Below the pieces are notes generated by a model. The model had not been told where the DNA came from. It was given only the letters and a program-made list of their open reading frames with translations, and made no database searches. Below are positions 18,804-28,078 of a DNA stretch of 64,000 bases, piece after piece. A program made the position numbers and the translations under genes. The DNA comes from Eubacterium nodatum ATCC 33099 (GTDB lineage: Bacteria; Bacillota; Clostridia; Peptostreptococcales; Anaerovoracaceae): the NCBI GenBank assembly GCA_000510425.1, contig AZKM01000018.1:1-64000 (forward strand), read 5' to 3'. Numbering within the stretch: the stretch's first letter is position 1; each line of letters begins with the position of its first letter.

Positions 18804-18854
18804 GTCTATTTCCTCCTAAATTTTATTATTCCCTCTTTATTGTAAATCCCTGTC

Positions 18855-18884
18855 ATTATATCAAATATAATATTATTTAGACAA
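18855..18884 (-). promoter_or_regulatory. Promoter for the DUF6110-ATPase operon
   Basis: On the minus strand a perfect -10 TATAAT (18855-18860) is preceded at 18 bp by TTGTCT (18879-18884). It lies 52 bp upstream of the DUF6110 start. Confidence 0.5.
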
Positions 18885-18896
18885 CACAAACTTCAC

Positions 18897-18935
18897 TTAA
18901 AGGGACTTAACCGCCTTAAGCCCAAGTCCCTTTAA
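18897..18935. terminator. Hairpin ending the feo transcript
   Basis: TTAAAGGGACTT (18897-18908) pairs with AAGTCCCTTTAA (18924-18935). It lies between the last small feo gene and the next promoter. The T tail on the minus strand is weak. Confidence 0.5.
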
Positions 18936-18984
18936 ACAAATTATATTTCCCTTTAAATTCAGGGAACTAAATTAAAACCGATTT

Positions 18985-19149
18985 TTACTTGTCCGTTTTG
19001 GACCGGCAACCTCCCATCATGTTACATCCTTGACAGCTGCTGCATGAAGTCTTGCCATTCTTTTTATTTTTAATCAGGTTCACGATAACTGCTATTATCA
19101 GAGCAGCAACTACCAAGCAAACTATAATATTTGTTAAATTCCAAGTCAT
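18985..19149 (-). CDS. FeoB-associated Cys-rich membrane protein
   Basis: A 54-aa protein with one N-terminal TM helix (IIVCLVVAALIIAVIV), a Lys-rich linker and a Cys cluster CSSCQGC...GGC. This layout is the FeoB-associated Cys-rich family found downstream of feoB in anaerobes. It is thought to assist Fe(II) uptake, possibly by handling iron at the cytoplasmic mouth of FeoB. ATG 19149 is preceded by AAGGGGGG. Confidence 0.88.
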   Translation of the reverse strand: MTWNLTNIIVCLVVAALIIAVIVNLIKNKKNGKTSCSSCQGCNMMGGCRSKTDK

Positions 19150-19184
19150 AACTATCCCCCCTTGAAAAAGTTTCTCGAAACTAT

Positions 19185-19304
19185 CTATTTCTTGCCGTTG
19201 TCTTTAAAAAAGCCTATAACTATTTTCACGCCTAATACGATCAACACGGCTACAACGCCTAGAACAACGGCATCTACTTGGTTAATTTCTACACCTAATT
19301 TCAT
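19185..19304 (-). CDS. 39-aa single-TM protein directly downstream of feoB
   Basis: ATG at 19304 with GAAGG upstream, 12 bp after the feoB stop. The peptide begins MKLGVEINQVDAVVLG, has one hydrophobic helix (~11-32) and a short basic tail ending DNGKK. Its place between feoB and the Cys-rich protein, tight spacing and a clear ribosome site make it a likely real gene. It may be a small Feo accessory subunit; no function is established. Confidence 0.65.
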   Translation of the reverse strand: MKLGVEINQVDAVVLGVVAVLIVLGVKIVIGFFKDNGKK

Positions 19305-19316
19305 CTTTTAAACCTT

Positions 19317-21464
19317 CTATTGTCTCGCTTTCAAACGAACCTTTTTACTTGGATCCGGTCTGAACAAAAGGTATAAAACTACCAAAAGTATAAGTGCCGC
19401 CACGCATGTCCACAGGCTGAAGCTTAATTCACCTGTTGCAAGTCCGCCAAGCTGGTAAACCATCAATGCCAGACAATATGCAGCGAGGTTCTGATATACT
19501 ATTGCAAACCAGAAAAACTTTCTGCTTCCCATTTCCTTTGCAATAGTAGAAATAGCCGCAAGACAAGGTGAATCAAACAGGTTGAAGAACAGGAAGGAAA
19601 TAGCCGCAATTTTCGTAGGGAAAAAGTTGTCAAATGCGGCTTTCATCGTCGCATCATAGTCCTCAATTTCTCCTAAACCGGAAAGTACACCCATGGTTGA
19701 TACAATACCTTCTTTTGCCACGAATCCACTGATAGAAGAAGCAACAGCCTGCCATGTTCCAAATCCCAAAGGTGCAAAGATCCATGCAACGCCTCCGCCG
19801 ATACTTGCCATTAGGCTGTCCTCCGCCTCAACAAGACCGAAGGTTCCGCCTTTAAAGCCGAAGCTTGCCAAGAACCACATTACTACGCAGCAAAGGAATA
19901 AAATTGTTCCTGCCTTCTTAATGAATGCCCAAACTCGTTCCCATACATGAATCAAAATGCCCTTTGCTCCCGGGATATGGTATTGTGGAAGCTCCATAAC
20001 AAAAGGTGCCGGGTCTCCTGAAAAGGCTCTCATCTTCTTCATAATGATACATGAGATTATTACAAAAGCAATTCCTGAGAAATACATCAAAGGTGCAACC
20101 CACCATGCACCACCCATCAGATACCCTGCAATGGTTGCGATTACAGGAAGTTTTGCTCCACATGGGATCGAGGTTGTTGTAATAATAGTCATTCTTCTGT
20201 CTTTTTCGTTTTCAATTGTACGAGTAGCCATAATGCCGGGAACTGCACAACCGGATGAAATCAAGAAAGGAATAAAGCTCTTTCCTGAAAGCCCGAATCT
20301 ACGGAAGATACGGTCCATGATAAACGCCACACGAGCCATGTATCCGCAATCTTCAAGAATGGATAAAAAGAAAAATACAATTGCCATCTGAGGTACAAAG
20401 CCTAAAGGCGCCCCAAGACCTCCTATGATGCCATCCACTACAAGAGAAACCACCCATTCGGAAGCCCCTGCTCTTTCTAAAAAGCCTTGCACTGCCGGTT
20501 GAATCCATTCTCCAACGAATACATCATTGGTCCAGTCTGTAACATCAGTTCCTATAGATGTCACCGCAATATAGTAAACCCCTATCATAACCAAGACGAA
20601 AATCGGCAGTGCCAAAATCCTATTGGTCACGATACGGTCAATCTTATCTGAAACGGTTAAATTTCCGGGTTTAGCATTCTTGTGTACAGAGGCTGAAACT
20701 ACATTCGTTATGTATTTGTATCTCTGATTCGTGATTATGCTTTCAGTGTCATCTTCAAGTTCATTTTCACAGTCTGAAATATGTTCTTCCAAGTGCTGTT
20801 TCAAGCCGGCGTCCAGTTTGAGTTCTTCCAGAACTTTCTCATCTCTTTCAAAAATCTTAATGGCATACCAGCGAAGATTTTCTTTGGAGACTATATTTTC
20901 AATTGATTCCTCAATATGAGCTATAGCATGTTCCACAGCTCCGGTGAAAACATGAGGAGCTTCAGCCATTTTCTTTGACTTTGCAACTTCAACAGCTTTT
21001 CTAACAAGCTGCTCTCCGCCTTCTTTTTTCAAAGCACTGATAGGAACAATCTCACAACCCAGTTCTTTACTCAGTTTATCAATGTCAATTTTGTCACCGT
21101 TCTTACGGACGATGTCCATCATATTCAGTGCTATAATTACCGGAATATTGAGCTCCAAAAGCTGTGTAGTCAGATATAGATTTCTTTCTATGTTAGTACC
21201 GTCAATAATATTAATAATTGCGTCCGGTCTTTCAGTTACCAAATATTTTCTTGAAACAACTTCCTCTAACGTGTACGGCGACAGTGAGTAAATACCCGGC
21301 AAATCCTGAATTATTACCTCTTTATTTCCTTTTAATTTACCATCCTTTTTTTCAACTGTAACCCCCGGCCAGTTACCCACATACTGACTGCTTCCTGTCA
21401 AATCATTGAACAGTGTAGTCTTACCGCAGTTAGGATTTCCTGCCAGAGCAATTTTAATTCCCAT
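19317..21464 (-). CDS. feoB: Ferrous iron transport protein B
   Basis: 715-aa membrane Fe(II) transporter with an N-terminal G-protein domain. GNPNCGKTT is the P-loop, DLPGIYSLSPY is G3 and NMMD is G4; a helical GDI-like spacer follows. The membrane core contains the gate motifs GCAVPGIMATR and IPCGAKLPV with their conserved Cys. It follows two feoA genes on the same strand and precedes two small membrane proteins. Confidence 0.97.
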   Translation of the reverse strand: MGIKIALAGNPNCGKTTLFNDLTGSSQYVGNWPGVTVEKKDGKLKGNKEVIIQDLPGIYSLSPYTLEEVVSRKYLVTERPDAIINIIDGTNIERNLYLTTQLLELNIPVIIALNMMDIVRKNGDKIDIDKLSKELGCEIVPISALKKEGGEQLVRKAVEVAKSKKMAEAPHVFTGAVEHAIAHIEESIENIVSKENLRWYAIKIFERDEKVLEELKLDAGLKQHLEEHISDCENELEDDTESIITNQRYKYITNVVSASVHKNAKPGNLTVSDKIDRIVTNRILALPIFVLVMIGVYYIAVTSIGTDVTDWTNDVFVGEWIQPAVQGFLERAGASEWVVSLVVDGIIGGLGAPLGFVPQMAIVFFFLSILEDCGYMARVAFIMDRIFRRFGLSGKSFIPFLISSGCAVPGIMATRTIENEKDRRMTIITTTSIPCGAKLPVIATIAGYLMGGAWWVAPLMYFSGIAFVIISCIIMKKMRAFSGDPAPFVMELPQYHIPGAKGILIHVWERVWAFIKKAGTILFLCCVVMWFLASFGFKGGTFGLVEAEDSLMASIGGGVAWIFAPLGFGTWQAVASSISGFVAKEGIVSTMGVLSGLGEIEDYDATMKAAFDNFFPTKIAAISFLFFNLFDSPCLAAISTIAKEMGSRKFFWFAIVYQNLAAYCLALMVYQLGGLATGELSFSLWTCVAALILLVVLYLLFRPDPSKKVRLKARQ

Positions 21465-21527
21465 CTAATATTACTCCTTCCCAAAAGTCAGCTCTCGCTA
21501 ACTAATAAATAAAAAAATTAATCAAAC

Positions 21528-21749
21528 TTACTCAACTTCAACATTCTCAGCTTCCGACTTGCGAATTGAAAGCTCATATCCACGCACGGTCAGTTCCATG
21601 GGATCGCCAAGAGGTGCAACTTTACGCACAAAAACCTCAATACCCTTAGTGATACCCATATCCATAATTCTTCTCTTTACAGGGCCGGATCCATGAAGTT
21701 TTTTTACAACCGCACGTTTACCTACCTGCACTTTATCCAGTGTGTTCAT
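21528..21749 (-). CDS. feoA: FeoA-domain protein (second copy)
   Basis: 73-aa SH3-like FeoA protein with KRRIMDMGITKG and DPMELTVRGYELSIRKSEA, the usual FeoA signatures. FeoA binds FeoB on the cytoplasmic side and is needed for iron uptake in many bacteria. It lies 63 bp upstream of feoB and 8 bp downstream of the other feoA. Confidence 0.93.
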   Translation of the reverse strand: MNTLDKVQVGKRAVVKKLHGSGPVKRRIMDMGITKGIEVFVRKVAPLGDPMELTVRGYELSIRKSEAENVEVE

Positions 21750-21757
21750 CTTTCCTC

Positions 21758-21970
21758 CTATACCATTATTCTATTGGCCATGCTCTTGTCAAGGGCGATT
21801 CTGCTGTCTTTTACCTGCAAAATCAAATTCCCCTTAATCTCGTTCACGACTGTAACTTCGCTGTCTACTACAAATCCCAATTCAGCTAGATGTTGACGCA
21901 CTTTATCGCTACCGGTTATCCTTTTAATAACAAGTGTGTCACCTGCTTTTGACATCGTGATCGGCACCAT
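21758..21970 (-). CDS. feoA: FeoA-domain protein (first copy)
   Basis: 70-aa FeoA with RQHLAELGFVVDSEV and DSRIALDKSMANRI. It differs strongly from the second copy, so the two are likely to have distinct roles rather than being a recent duplicate. First gene of the feo operon; AAGGTGAGC is the ribosome site. Confidence 0.92.
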   Translation of the reverse strand: MVPITMSKAGDTLVIKRITGSDKVRQHLAELGFVVDSEVTVVNEIKGNLILQVKDSRIALDKSMANRIMV

Positions 21971-22049
21971 ATCAAGCTCACCTTCTTCCTTCCGCTAAAT
22001 TACAGCACAAAAAGCACTTCTATGCCATACCGTTTTTTTACTAGTGTTT

Positions 22050-22078
22050 AGTTTAATATACTTAACCTTCTTTGTCAA
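22050..22078 (-). promoter_or_regulatory. feo promoter with overlapping metal-repressor-like half-site
   Basis: On the minus strand TTGACA (22073-22078) and TAAACT (22050-22055) are 17 bp apart. The plus-strand string GTGTTTAGTT at 22044-22053 covers the -10 and matches 9 of 10 bases of the left arm of the palindrome at 16322-16343. A second inverted repeat AGATAA-N3-TTATCT is at 22099-22113. The rest of the 414-bp gap 21971-22384 shows no gene. Confidence 0.55.
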
Positions 22079-22384
22079 TAATTCTATAGCAATTAGTTAG
22101 ATAAAACTTATCTCTTGATCAGCTTTTTTCCCTGCAAATTCTGCTCTTTTCCCGGCGATTGGATTTCCATCTCATCAAGGCATGAAGCTATCAGGCACAA
22201 AACATTTTCTAATACCCTCATAATATTCTCAGCTATGAAATTTAACTAGGACTGAAGTTCTCAGCCACAGCCTCAGCCATGAAATATCTCCTTGAAGTTT
22301 TCAGTTTATTATGTTAATCTTGTGGTATACATCGCAACATATATATTAAATTCGTTAACAAAAAAGTGAAAATAGGAGAAAGCC

Positions 22385-22756
22385 ATGCAAATTAATAAAT
22401 CCGCAGAAGATTATTTAGAAGCCATGCTAATGATGAAGGAGAAACACGGTTATATTCGTTCCATTGATATTGCAGGTCAGCTCGGAGTTACGAAGCCCAG
22501 TGTTTCTTATGCCACTAAACATTTAAGAGAGAGCGGACACATTACAATGGATCCTGACGGACTAATCACATTAACGGAATCCGGAATGGCAATTGCCAAG
22601 AAAATATACGAAAGACACAATGTTCTAACTGAGTTTTTTATAGAAATCGGTGTGGACCCGGAGGTTGCAAGGTCTGACGCCTGCAAAATCGAACACGATC
22701 TCAGCAGCGAAACCTTCGATGCTTTCTGCAAATATATCGGGAAGATTAGGGAATAA
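22385..22756 (+). CDS. DtxR/MntR-family metal-dependent transcriptional regulator
   Basis: 123-aa winged-helix repressor. Residues 1-65 are the DNA-binding domain (SAEDYLEAM, GVTKPSVSYATKHL), followed by a dimerisation/metal domain with Glu/His/Cys candidates (ERHNVL, DACKIEHDLS). It lacks the C-terminal SH3-like domain, as MntR and many clostridial members do. It is divergent from the feo operon and is the natural candidate repressor for feo and the DUF2325-flavodoxin operon. The metal (Fe or Mn) cannot be decided. Confidence 0.92.
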   Translation: MQINKSAEDYLEAMLMMKEKHGYIRSIDIAGQLGVTKPSVSYATKHLRESGHITMDPDGLITLTESGMAIAKKIYERHNVLTEFFIEIGVDPEVARSDACKIEHDLSSETFDAFCKYIGKIRE

Positions 22757-22864
22757 ACAGCTGTGCTCACAATAAACTCGAAAATCTTTTAAATCTCAAA
22801 AGAGTATTCAATTGGGAATTCAAAGAAATAAAACCGGCTGAAAGTTTTTAAGCAAAAAAGAAAT

Positions 22865-22910
22865 AACGACTATACAAGAGTGGAAATGCTCCTGTATGGT
22901 CGTTTTATTT
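22865..22910 (+). terminator. Terminator of the DtxR-type regulator
   Basis: AACGAC-TATACA and TGTATGGTCGTT form a stem (one G-T pair) closed by AGAG/CTC and followed by TTTATTTTTT. Confidence 0.7.
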
Positions 22911-22974
22911 TTTCTATAACTCCTTCACCTTATGCACTTGTTGAAAATGCCGGTTTTTTAACGATTTTTCACAC

Positions 22975-23048
22975 TGGAGCGGGCGATGGGAATCGAACCC
23001 ACGACGCAAGCTTGGGAAGCTCGAATTTTACCATTAAACTACGCCCGC
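22975..23048 (-). tRNA. tRNA-Gly (anticodon CCC)
   Basis: The minus strand gives the acceptor GCGGGCG paired with CGCCCGC and the anticodon stem CGAGC/GCTTG with loop TTCCCAA, hence anticodon CCC. The T arm is GTGGG-TTCGATT-CCCAT. CCA is encoded at 22975-22977. Confidence 0.92.
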
Positions 23049-23190
23049 ATACAAGTGGTATTATACTCCTTTTGGTTAAATTATTCAACTTTTAAAAAGA
23101 GATAATACCGCCCCGTTTTCACAAATTAAACTTCGTATTTTTTCAAGTGTCTTTAATATAGTGCTTATCGAAAAATATCACTACGAAAAA

Positions 23191-24456
23191 TCAGCCTTCA
23201 GTTTTTTCAAGTGCAGCAATAATCCTTGCAGGAATCTTACGACATTTTTCTTCAGAAATAGATGCAATAGAAACCCGAAGCCCCAAGGCTAACGGAACCA
23301 AGAAAATACCTTCTTTTTCCAGTTCTTCACTTGTGGATTTAGGGTCATCGCACGGGATTGAAATAAAAAATCCTCCATCAAAAGGCAGAATATTTAGCCC
23401 TGCCTTTTCAGCTTCTTCTTCAAAAGCCTTTGCCCTCGTCAAGAGCATATCACGGATTTCCTTGCGTTCTGCGGTAACCTTTGCCAGCAGTTCTTCATCT
23501 GCAAATATATTTGCAATTATAGACTGTCCGACACGGGGACTGTTTGACCAATTGCCTCGGGATGAATATTCACACACTGCAACAAATTCATCTGCAATTT
23601 TTTCTGATTTTGCAAAGCAAATCATCGCACCGCAACGAAGTCCATAGAGTGTGAATGTCTTTGACATGCTGAATGCAAGTACCGGAAGCACATTGGCAGG
23701 GACCTTTTCAAGATAAGGAAGAAAATTTCTATACTCATCCTCATCCCCTGCAAAGTCAATATATGCCGTGTCAACTAAAAGCGTAACCTTTTTTTCTGGA
23801 GGGACGGTATTGAGAAAGTTTATAGTTTTCTCCCAATCCTCATTTGTCAAAGAATAACCCGTGGGGTTTTGTGCCGGCGTGTTTATAAAGATTATAAGTC
23901 TGTCTTGACTCTCCAAAATTTCCCTTGCTCTCATCTCCAGGTCTGTAACATTAAACTTCTTATCTTCATCAAAGAGCTTAAAAGTTTTGAAGCTGCGACC
24001 ATGTTCGTCTGCAATGGTATTGTAAGGCGACCAGTGCCAATCCGTAGTCAAAAGCTTGTCCCCGGGACATGAATAATTTACGATTACATTTTTCAGGGCA
24101 CCTGTTCCGCCGGGGGTTGAAACCGCCCTTACATATGAGGACCCCGGCTTAAACCCCTTGAGAGCAGCAGAGATTGCGGCATCTTTGAATTCCGGCACGC
24201 CACCAATAGGTGCATAAGCTGCGTATTCTTTAGGCAAAAGTTTTTTAAAAGCACCGTCAACTGAAGATAAAACCATCAGTTCTCCCTCATCGTCAAGGAG
24301 TGCGCCTATGGTTCCATTAACCACATTGTCTGCACCCTTTTTCTTTATCATTTCCCCCGCTCTTTTATTTATGCCGAAAATCACATCTTCTTTAGTTATG
24401 TGGCGACCATTCGACTGGGACATTATGTATTCGATTTCACTGATTTTCTTTGTCAT
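23191..24456 (-). CDS. PLP-dependent aminotransferase, class I/II
   Basis: 421-aa fold-type I aminotransferase. The cofactor region is complete: TPGGTGALKN, NTPAQNPTG, the Asp/Tyr pair in LVDTAYIDF, and the Schiff-base lysine in SFSMSKTFTLYG-type context (FSMSKTF). The C-terminal Arg in LGLRVSIAS binds the substrate carboxylate. The overall pattern is like clostridial aromatic-amino-acid/aspartate aminotransferases; the substrate is not decided by sequence. It lies alone between tRNA-Gly and trmB, which is 139 bp upstream. Confidence 0.88.
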   Translation of the reverse strand: MTKKISEIEYIMSQSNGRHITKEDVIFGINKRAGEMIKKKGADNVVNGTIGALLDDEGELMVLSSVDGAFKKLLPKEYAAYAPIGGVPEFKDAAISAALKGFKPGSSYVRAVSTPGGTGALKNVIVNYSCPGDKLLTTDWHWSPYNTIADEHGRSFKTFKLFDEDKKFNVTDLEMRAREILESQDRLIIFINTPAQNPTGYSLTNEDWEKTINFLNTVPPEKKVTLLVDTAYIDFAGDEDEYRNFLPYLEKVPANVLPVLAFSMSKTFTLYGLRCGAMICFAKSEKIADEFVAVCEYSSRGNWSNSPRVGQSIIANIFADEELLAKVTAERKEIRDMLLTRAKAFEEEAEKAGLNILPFDGGFFISIPCDDPKSTSEELEKEGIFLVPLALGLRVSIASISEEKCRKIPARIIAALEKTEG

Positions 24457-24595
24457 TTCTACTTCCTTCTATCATTTATCTATGCTGCTTCTGCTTTCAA
24501 GACTTGTCTAACCTTCACCAATTGCAGCAACACTCTACAGCTATTCTTTTCTGTGGCACACCGAAATATTATCCGGCATTAAACTCTAACTGCTC

Positions 24596-25225
24596 TTATC
24601 TCTTTTTCACCAATTTCAGATAGTTTATCTTCTTTCCTTTTTGGGAAAACTTATCTTCATATTCTGTGGTTATGATTTTCTCCTTATCATAGTCATTATG
24701 CAGATCTCTTGTCATTTCCACCATAACAAAAGTTTCCCGGTTTGCAATCTCTGTAAGGGTATATTCAAATAAACCGTCATTATCGGTTTTAAATTCAAGA
24801 AATCCATTCGTGCTCAATACTCTGCCGTACTCTTCCAAACGATTGCCACAGGTCAACCTTCTCTTTTCGTGCCTTGCTTTCGGCCATGGATCACTGAAAT
24901 TCAGAAAAATTCCGGAAATCTCTCCATCCTCAAATACATCTTCCAAGCTGTTTATATACTTCAGTACAAAACTTACATTCTCGTGTCCCGCAGCTCTAAC
25001 TTTTTCAATGGCATGCAGTGCAACACTTTTGTGCCCTTCAAATGCCACAAGCTTCCAGTCTCTATTGAGTTCAGCAAGTTTGGTTATAAACTGCCCTTTT
25101 CCACATCCTATTTCCAGATAACAGGGCTTTTTCCAGCTTCCTTTGAGGGCTTCCGGCTCTTGAATTTGAAAATTTACCAAAGCCTCCAACTTTTCATCTA
25201 AGTTCCTAATTTTTCTTTGTCTCAA
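24596..25225 (-). CDS. trmB: tRNA (guanine-N7)-methyltransferase
   Basis: Makes m7G46 in tRNA using SAM. The SAM site LEIGCGKGQF, the family motif FSDPWPKARHEKRRL and the C-terminal TEYEDKFSQKGKKINYL are all present; length ~209 aa is normal. I choose TTG at 25225, because GGAGG lies 5 nt in front of it and it overlaps the ecfT stop as TTGA, a typical coupling arrangement. A longer frame begins at a TTG inside the ribosome site. Confidence 0.95.
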   Translation of the reverse strand: MRQRKIRNLDEKLEALVNFQIQEPEALKGSWKKPCYLEIGCGKGQFITKLAELNRDWKLVAFEGHKSVALHAIEKVRAAGHENVSFVLKYINSLEDVFEDGEISGIFLNFSDPWPKARHEKRRLTCGNRLEEYGRVLSTNGFLEFKTDNDGLFEYTLTEIANRETFVMVEMTRDLHNDYDKEKIITTEYEDKFSQKGKKINYLKLVKKR

Positions 25226-26028
25226 GACTTCCTCCAAATTCTAAAGACTATAATTCCCCCGAGAAACAAAATATTTATACCCATAAAAAACAAGTCCATA
25301 CCGTTTATTTTCATTCCGTTCATCCTTGTCCTGCCTTTCCCGCCGGAATAACACCTTGCCTCCATTGCCATGGCAAGATCAAGAGCAATCCTAAAGGCAC
25401 TGACAAACAGAGGAACTAAAATCGGCACAAGGGACTTTGCCCGTGCGATTAAGTTGCCGCTTTCAAAATCGGCACCTCTTGCCTGCTGTGCCTTAATAAT
25501 CTTATCCGTTTCTTCCATAAGAGTCGGAATAAACCGAAGAGCGATAGACATCATCATGGCAATCTCATATGTGGGGACACCGACTTTCGATAAAGGATAA
25601 AGCAGCCTTTCTATGCCATCCGTCAGTTTTATAGGGGTTGTAGTAAATGTCAGAAGAGATGTTCCTATTATCAGCAGTATAAGTCTTACACTCATAAAAG
25701 CAGCTGTATACAGTCCATTATCTGTAACTTCTAAAAATCCGAATTTCCACAAAACCTTACCATTGATCATAAATATGTTAAGGGAAAATGTAAAAATCAA
25801 AATAAAAAGTATGGGTTTAAGTCCTCTCATTATGAAACTTATAGGAACTTTTGATACAGTCACCGCAACTCCCAATGCAACGGCAGCTATCAAAAATCCC
25901 AAAAAATTTTCTACAATAAACAGCACCGCAATATACATAGCAGTTGCAAGTATTTTGACCCTCGGGTCACGCCTGTGGATGGGTGAAGGCACCGAATAAT
26001 ATTGTCCTAAAGTTATATCCCTTATCAT
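25222..26028 (-). CDS. ecfT: ECF transporter transmembrane subunit T
   Basis: 268-aa membrane coupling subunit. HRRDPRVKI starts the protein and the two cytoplasmic coupling-helix motifs are seen as AQQARGADF and AMEARCYSGGKGRT. It links EcfA ATPases to exchangeable S components for vitamins. Last ECF gene of the ecfA1-ecfA2-ecfT set, with the start overlapping ecfA2 by 4 bp and the stop overlapping trmB. No S component is nearby, as expected for group II systems. Confidence 0.95.
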   Translation of the reverse strand: MIRDITLGQYYSVPSPIHRRDPRVKILATAMYIAVLFIVENFLGFLIAAVALGVAVTVSKVPISFIMRGLKPILFILIFTFSLNIFMINGKVLWKFGFLEVTDNGLYTAAFMSVRLILLIIGTSLLTFTTTPIKLTDGIERLLYPLSKVGVPTYEIAMMMSIALRFIPTLMEETDKIIKAQQARGADFESGNLIARAKSLVPILVPLFVSAFRIALDLAMAMEARCYSGGKGRTRMNGMKINGMDLFFMGINILFLGGIIVFRIWRKS

Positions 26029-26891
26029 CTATTCATCTCAATTCTTTTTAAATAATTATAGATTGTCTCCTCCCCGGACTTTATATCCAGTGGCGAAGTA
26101 TCAATGTCTATGCCCTCTGCCCTCAATCTGTGCATCATATCTGTAATTGGCGGTACATTTAAAGCGATAGAATCCAACCTGTCTTTCCTGCTAAAAACCT
26201 CCTGTGGAGTTCCCACCGTAATCAACTTCCCTCTGTCCATAACCATAACTTTATCTGACATGCCGGCAATATCTGCCATATTGTGAGAAACAAAGATTAT
26301 AATATTATTTTGGCTCTCGTGAACATCTCTAATCAAATTTAAGATTTCCCTGTGGGCACCCGGATCAAGACCTGCCGTAGGCTCATCTAAAATCAATACC
26401 TGTGGTTTCATTGCAACTACACCGGCAATGGCAACCCTTCGTTTCTGACCGCCGGAAAGTTCAAACGGAGAACGCTGTCCATAGACCTCATAATCTATCC
26501 CGACCATTTCCAAGGCTTCTCTGACTCTGTTTTCCACTTCTTCTTCAACAAGTCCCAGATTCTTAGGTCCAAAAGCTACATCCTTTGCTACGGTTTCCTC
26601 GAAAAGTTGGTATTCAGGGTATTGAAAAACAAGTCCGACTCTTCTTCTTATGTCTCGCATAGCCACGCCGGGTTTTGTAATATCAGTCCCTCCTATTATT
26701 ATGTTCCCTCTCTCCGCTTTAAGCAGACCGTTTAAATGCTGCAAAAGGGTAGATTTCCCTGAACCTGTGTGTCCTATAATACCTACTATCTCGCCGTCAT
26801 AAATATCGAAATTAATATTATCCAGTGCCACATGCTCCGTAGCAAGTCCCTTGTTATATATATGTGAAAGATTTCTTACTTGTATTGACAT
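26025..26891 (-). CDS. ecfA2: ECF transporter ATPase subunit A2
   Basis: 288-aa ABC ATPase. Walker A GHTGSGKST, signature LSGGQKRR, Walker B VLILDEPTAGLDP and the H-loop SHNM are complete. The EcfA2-type Q-loop FQYPEYQLF is present. It overlaps the ecfA1 end by 16 bp and the ecfT start by 4 bp. Confidence 0.95.
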   Translation of the reverse strand: MSIQVRNLSHIYNKGLATEHVALDNINFDIYDGEIVGIIGHTGSGKSTLLQHLNGLLKAERGNIIIGGTDITKPGVAMRDIRRRVGLVFQYPEYQLFEETVAKDVAFGPKNLGLVEEEVENRVREALEMVGIDYEVYGQRSPFELSGGQKRRVAIAGVVAMKPQVLILDEPTAGLDPGAHREILNLIRDVHESQNNIIIFVSHNMADIAGMSDKVMVMDRGKLITVGTPQEVFSRKDRLDSIALNVPPITDMMHRLRAEGIDIDTSPLDIKSGEETIYNYLKRIEMNR

Positions 26892-27715
26892 ATAAAATTA
26901 ACCATATCCTCTACTGTAACCACATCGCCGGGTACTTTTATGCCCCTTCGCCTCAGCCTTCCTGCAAGTTCAACTGCAATAGGAACATCTAAATTTACCT
27001 TCATAATTTTCTCTTCCTGTGAAAAAACTTCCATGGGGCTGCCATCCAAAATAATTTCACCATCGTTCATTATAATGACTCTATCAGCCTGAACAGCTTC
27101 ATCCATAAAATGCGTTATGAGAATCGTGGTTATCCCCTCATCGTTAAGTTTCTTTATGATCCTTAAAATATCTTCCCTTCCTCTAGGGTCCAGCATAGCT
27201 GTAGGTTCATCGAAAATAATACATTTGGGTTTCATTGCCAGCACTCCGGCTATTGCAATCCTCTGCTTTTGCCCGCCGGAAAGCATGTGAGGAGCCTTGA
27301 GCTTATATTCTCCCATGTGGACCGCCTCAAGAGCATTATCTACCCTGCTCCTAATTTCATCCGGTGCAATTCCAATATTTTCCGGTCCAAAAGCCACATC
27401 ATCTTCCACAATGGAAGACACCAGCTGATTATCCGGATTTTGAAATACCATTCCTGCAGTCTGCCTTACATCCCAAATATGCTTATCATCTGCCGTATTC
27501 CATTTTTCAACATAGATAATGCCTTCCGTCGGAACAAACAAACCGTTCAAAAGCTTTGCAAGAGTGGATTTTCCCGAACCGTTTCTGCCTATTATCGCAG
27601 TAAAACTTCCTCTTTCAATATCAAGAGATATTCCTCTGATGGCACGAAGCACCTCTTTTTCCTCTTCCTGCGGATACTCATATATCAAGTTTTCTATGTG
27701 AATAATGTTTTCCAT
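26876..27715 (-). CDS. ecfA1: ECF transporter ATPase subunit A1
   Basis: 279-aa ABC ATPase with GRNGSGKST, FQNPDNQLV (EcfA1-type Q loop), LSGGQKQR, CIIFDEPTAMLDP and THFMDEA. First gene of the ecfA1-ecfA2-ecfT-trmB transcript. The 363-bp gap upstream (27716-28078) also carries the promoter of the divergent surface protein and a 10-bp direct repeat (CATAATCAGC twice, ~27788-27807); nothing else was seen there. Confidence 0.95.
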   Translation of the reverse strand: MENIIHIENLIYEYPQEEEKEVLRAIRGISLDIERGSFTAIIGRNGSGKSTLAKLLNGLFVPTEGIIYVEKWNTADDKHIWDVRQTAGMVFQNPDNQLVSSIVEDDVAFGPENIGIAPDEIRSRVDNALEAVHMGEYKLKAPHMLSGGQKQRIAIAGVLAMKPKCIIFDEPTAMLDPRGREDILRIIKKLNDEGITTILITHFMDEAVQADRVIIMNDGEIILDGSPMEVFSQEEKIMKVNLDVPIAVELAGRLRRRGIKVPGDVVTVEDMVNFICQYK

Positions 27716-27949
27716 AAATACCTCTGACTACTAATTTTACTATGGCACATGCTCACTGTCAACGGCTAAAGCTTCGCTAAAAAGTTTCATAATCAGCCAT
27801 AATCAGCTTGTCGGTCAAAAGTAAAAACCTAAAATAATAAAACGGCGTAATCGTCTTATAGGAGTAGTGCACAAGATTTTAGTCGGATGGCTTTTGTCAC
27901 ATATGTTTGACAATCATAGAAATCTTAGACACTTATAGCTTAAAATAAA

Positions 27950-27978
27950 TAGACATTGTATCCCGGTTTTGATATAAT
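27950..27978 (+). promoter_or_regulatory. Sigma-70 promoter of the surface adhesin
   Basis: TAGACA (27950-27955), a 17-bp spacer and a perfect TATAAT (27973-27978) lie about 100 bp upstream of the adhesin start, leaving an AT-rich leader of ~94 nt. Confidence 0.7.
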
Positions 27979-28078
27979 GTACGGACGGTGTATATACTCG
28001 ATTTATTTGTTTTTTAACATTAAATGTATTATTTAAAAGAAATAAAATATTATTAACACAACAAGGGGGATACTAATT

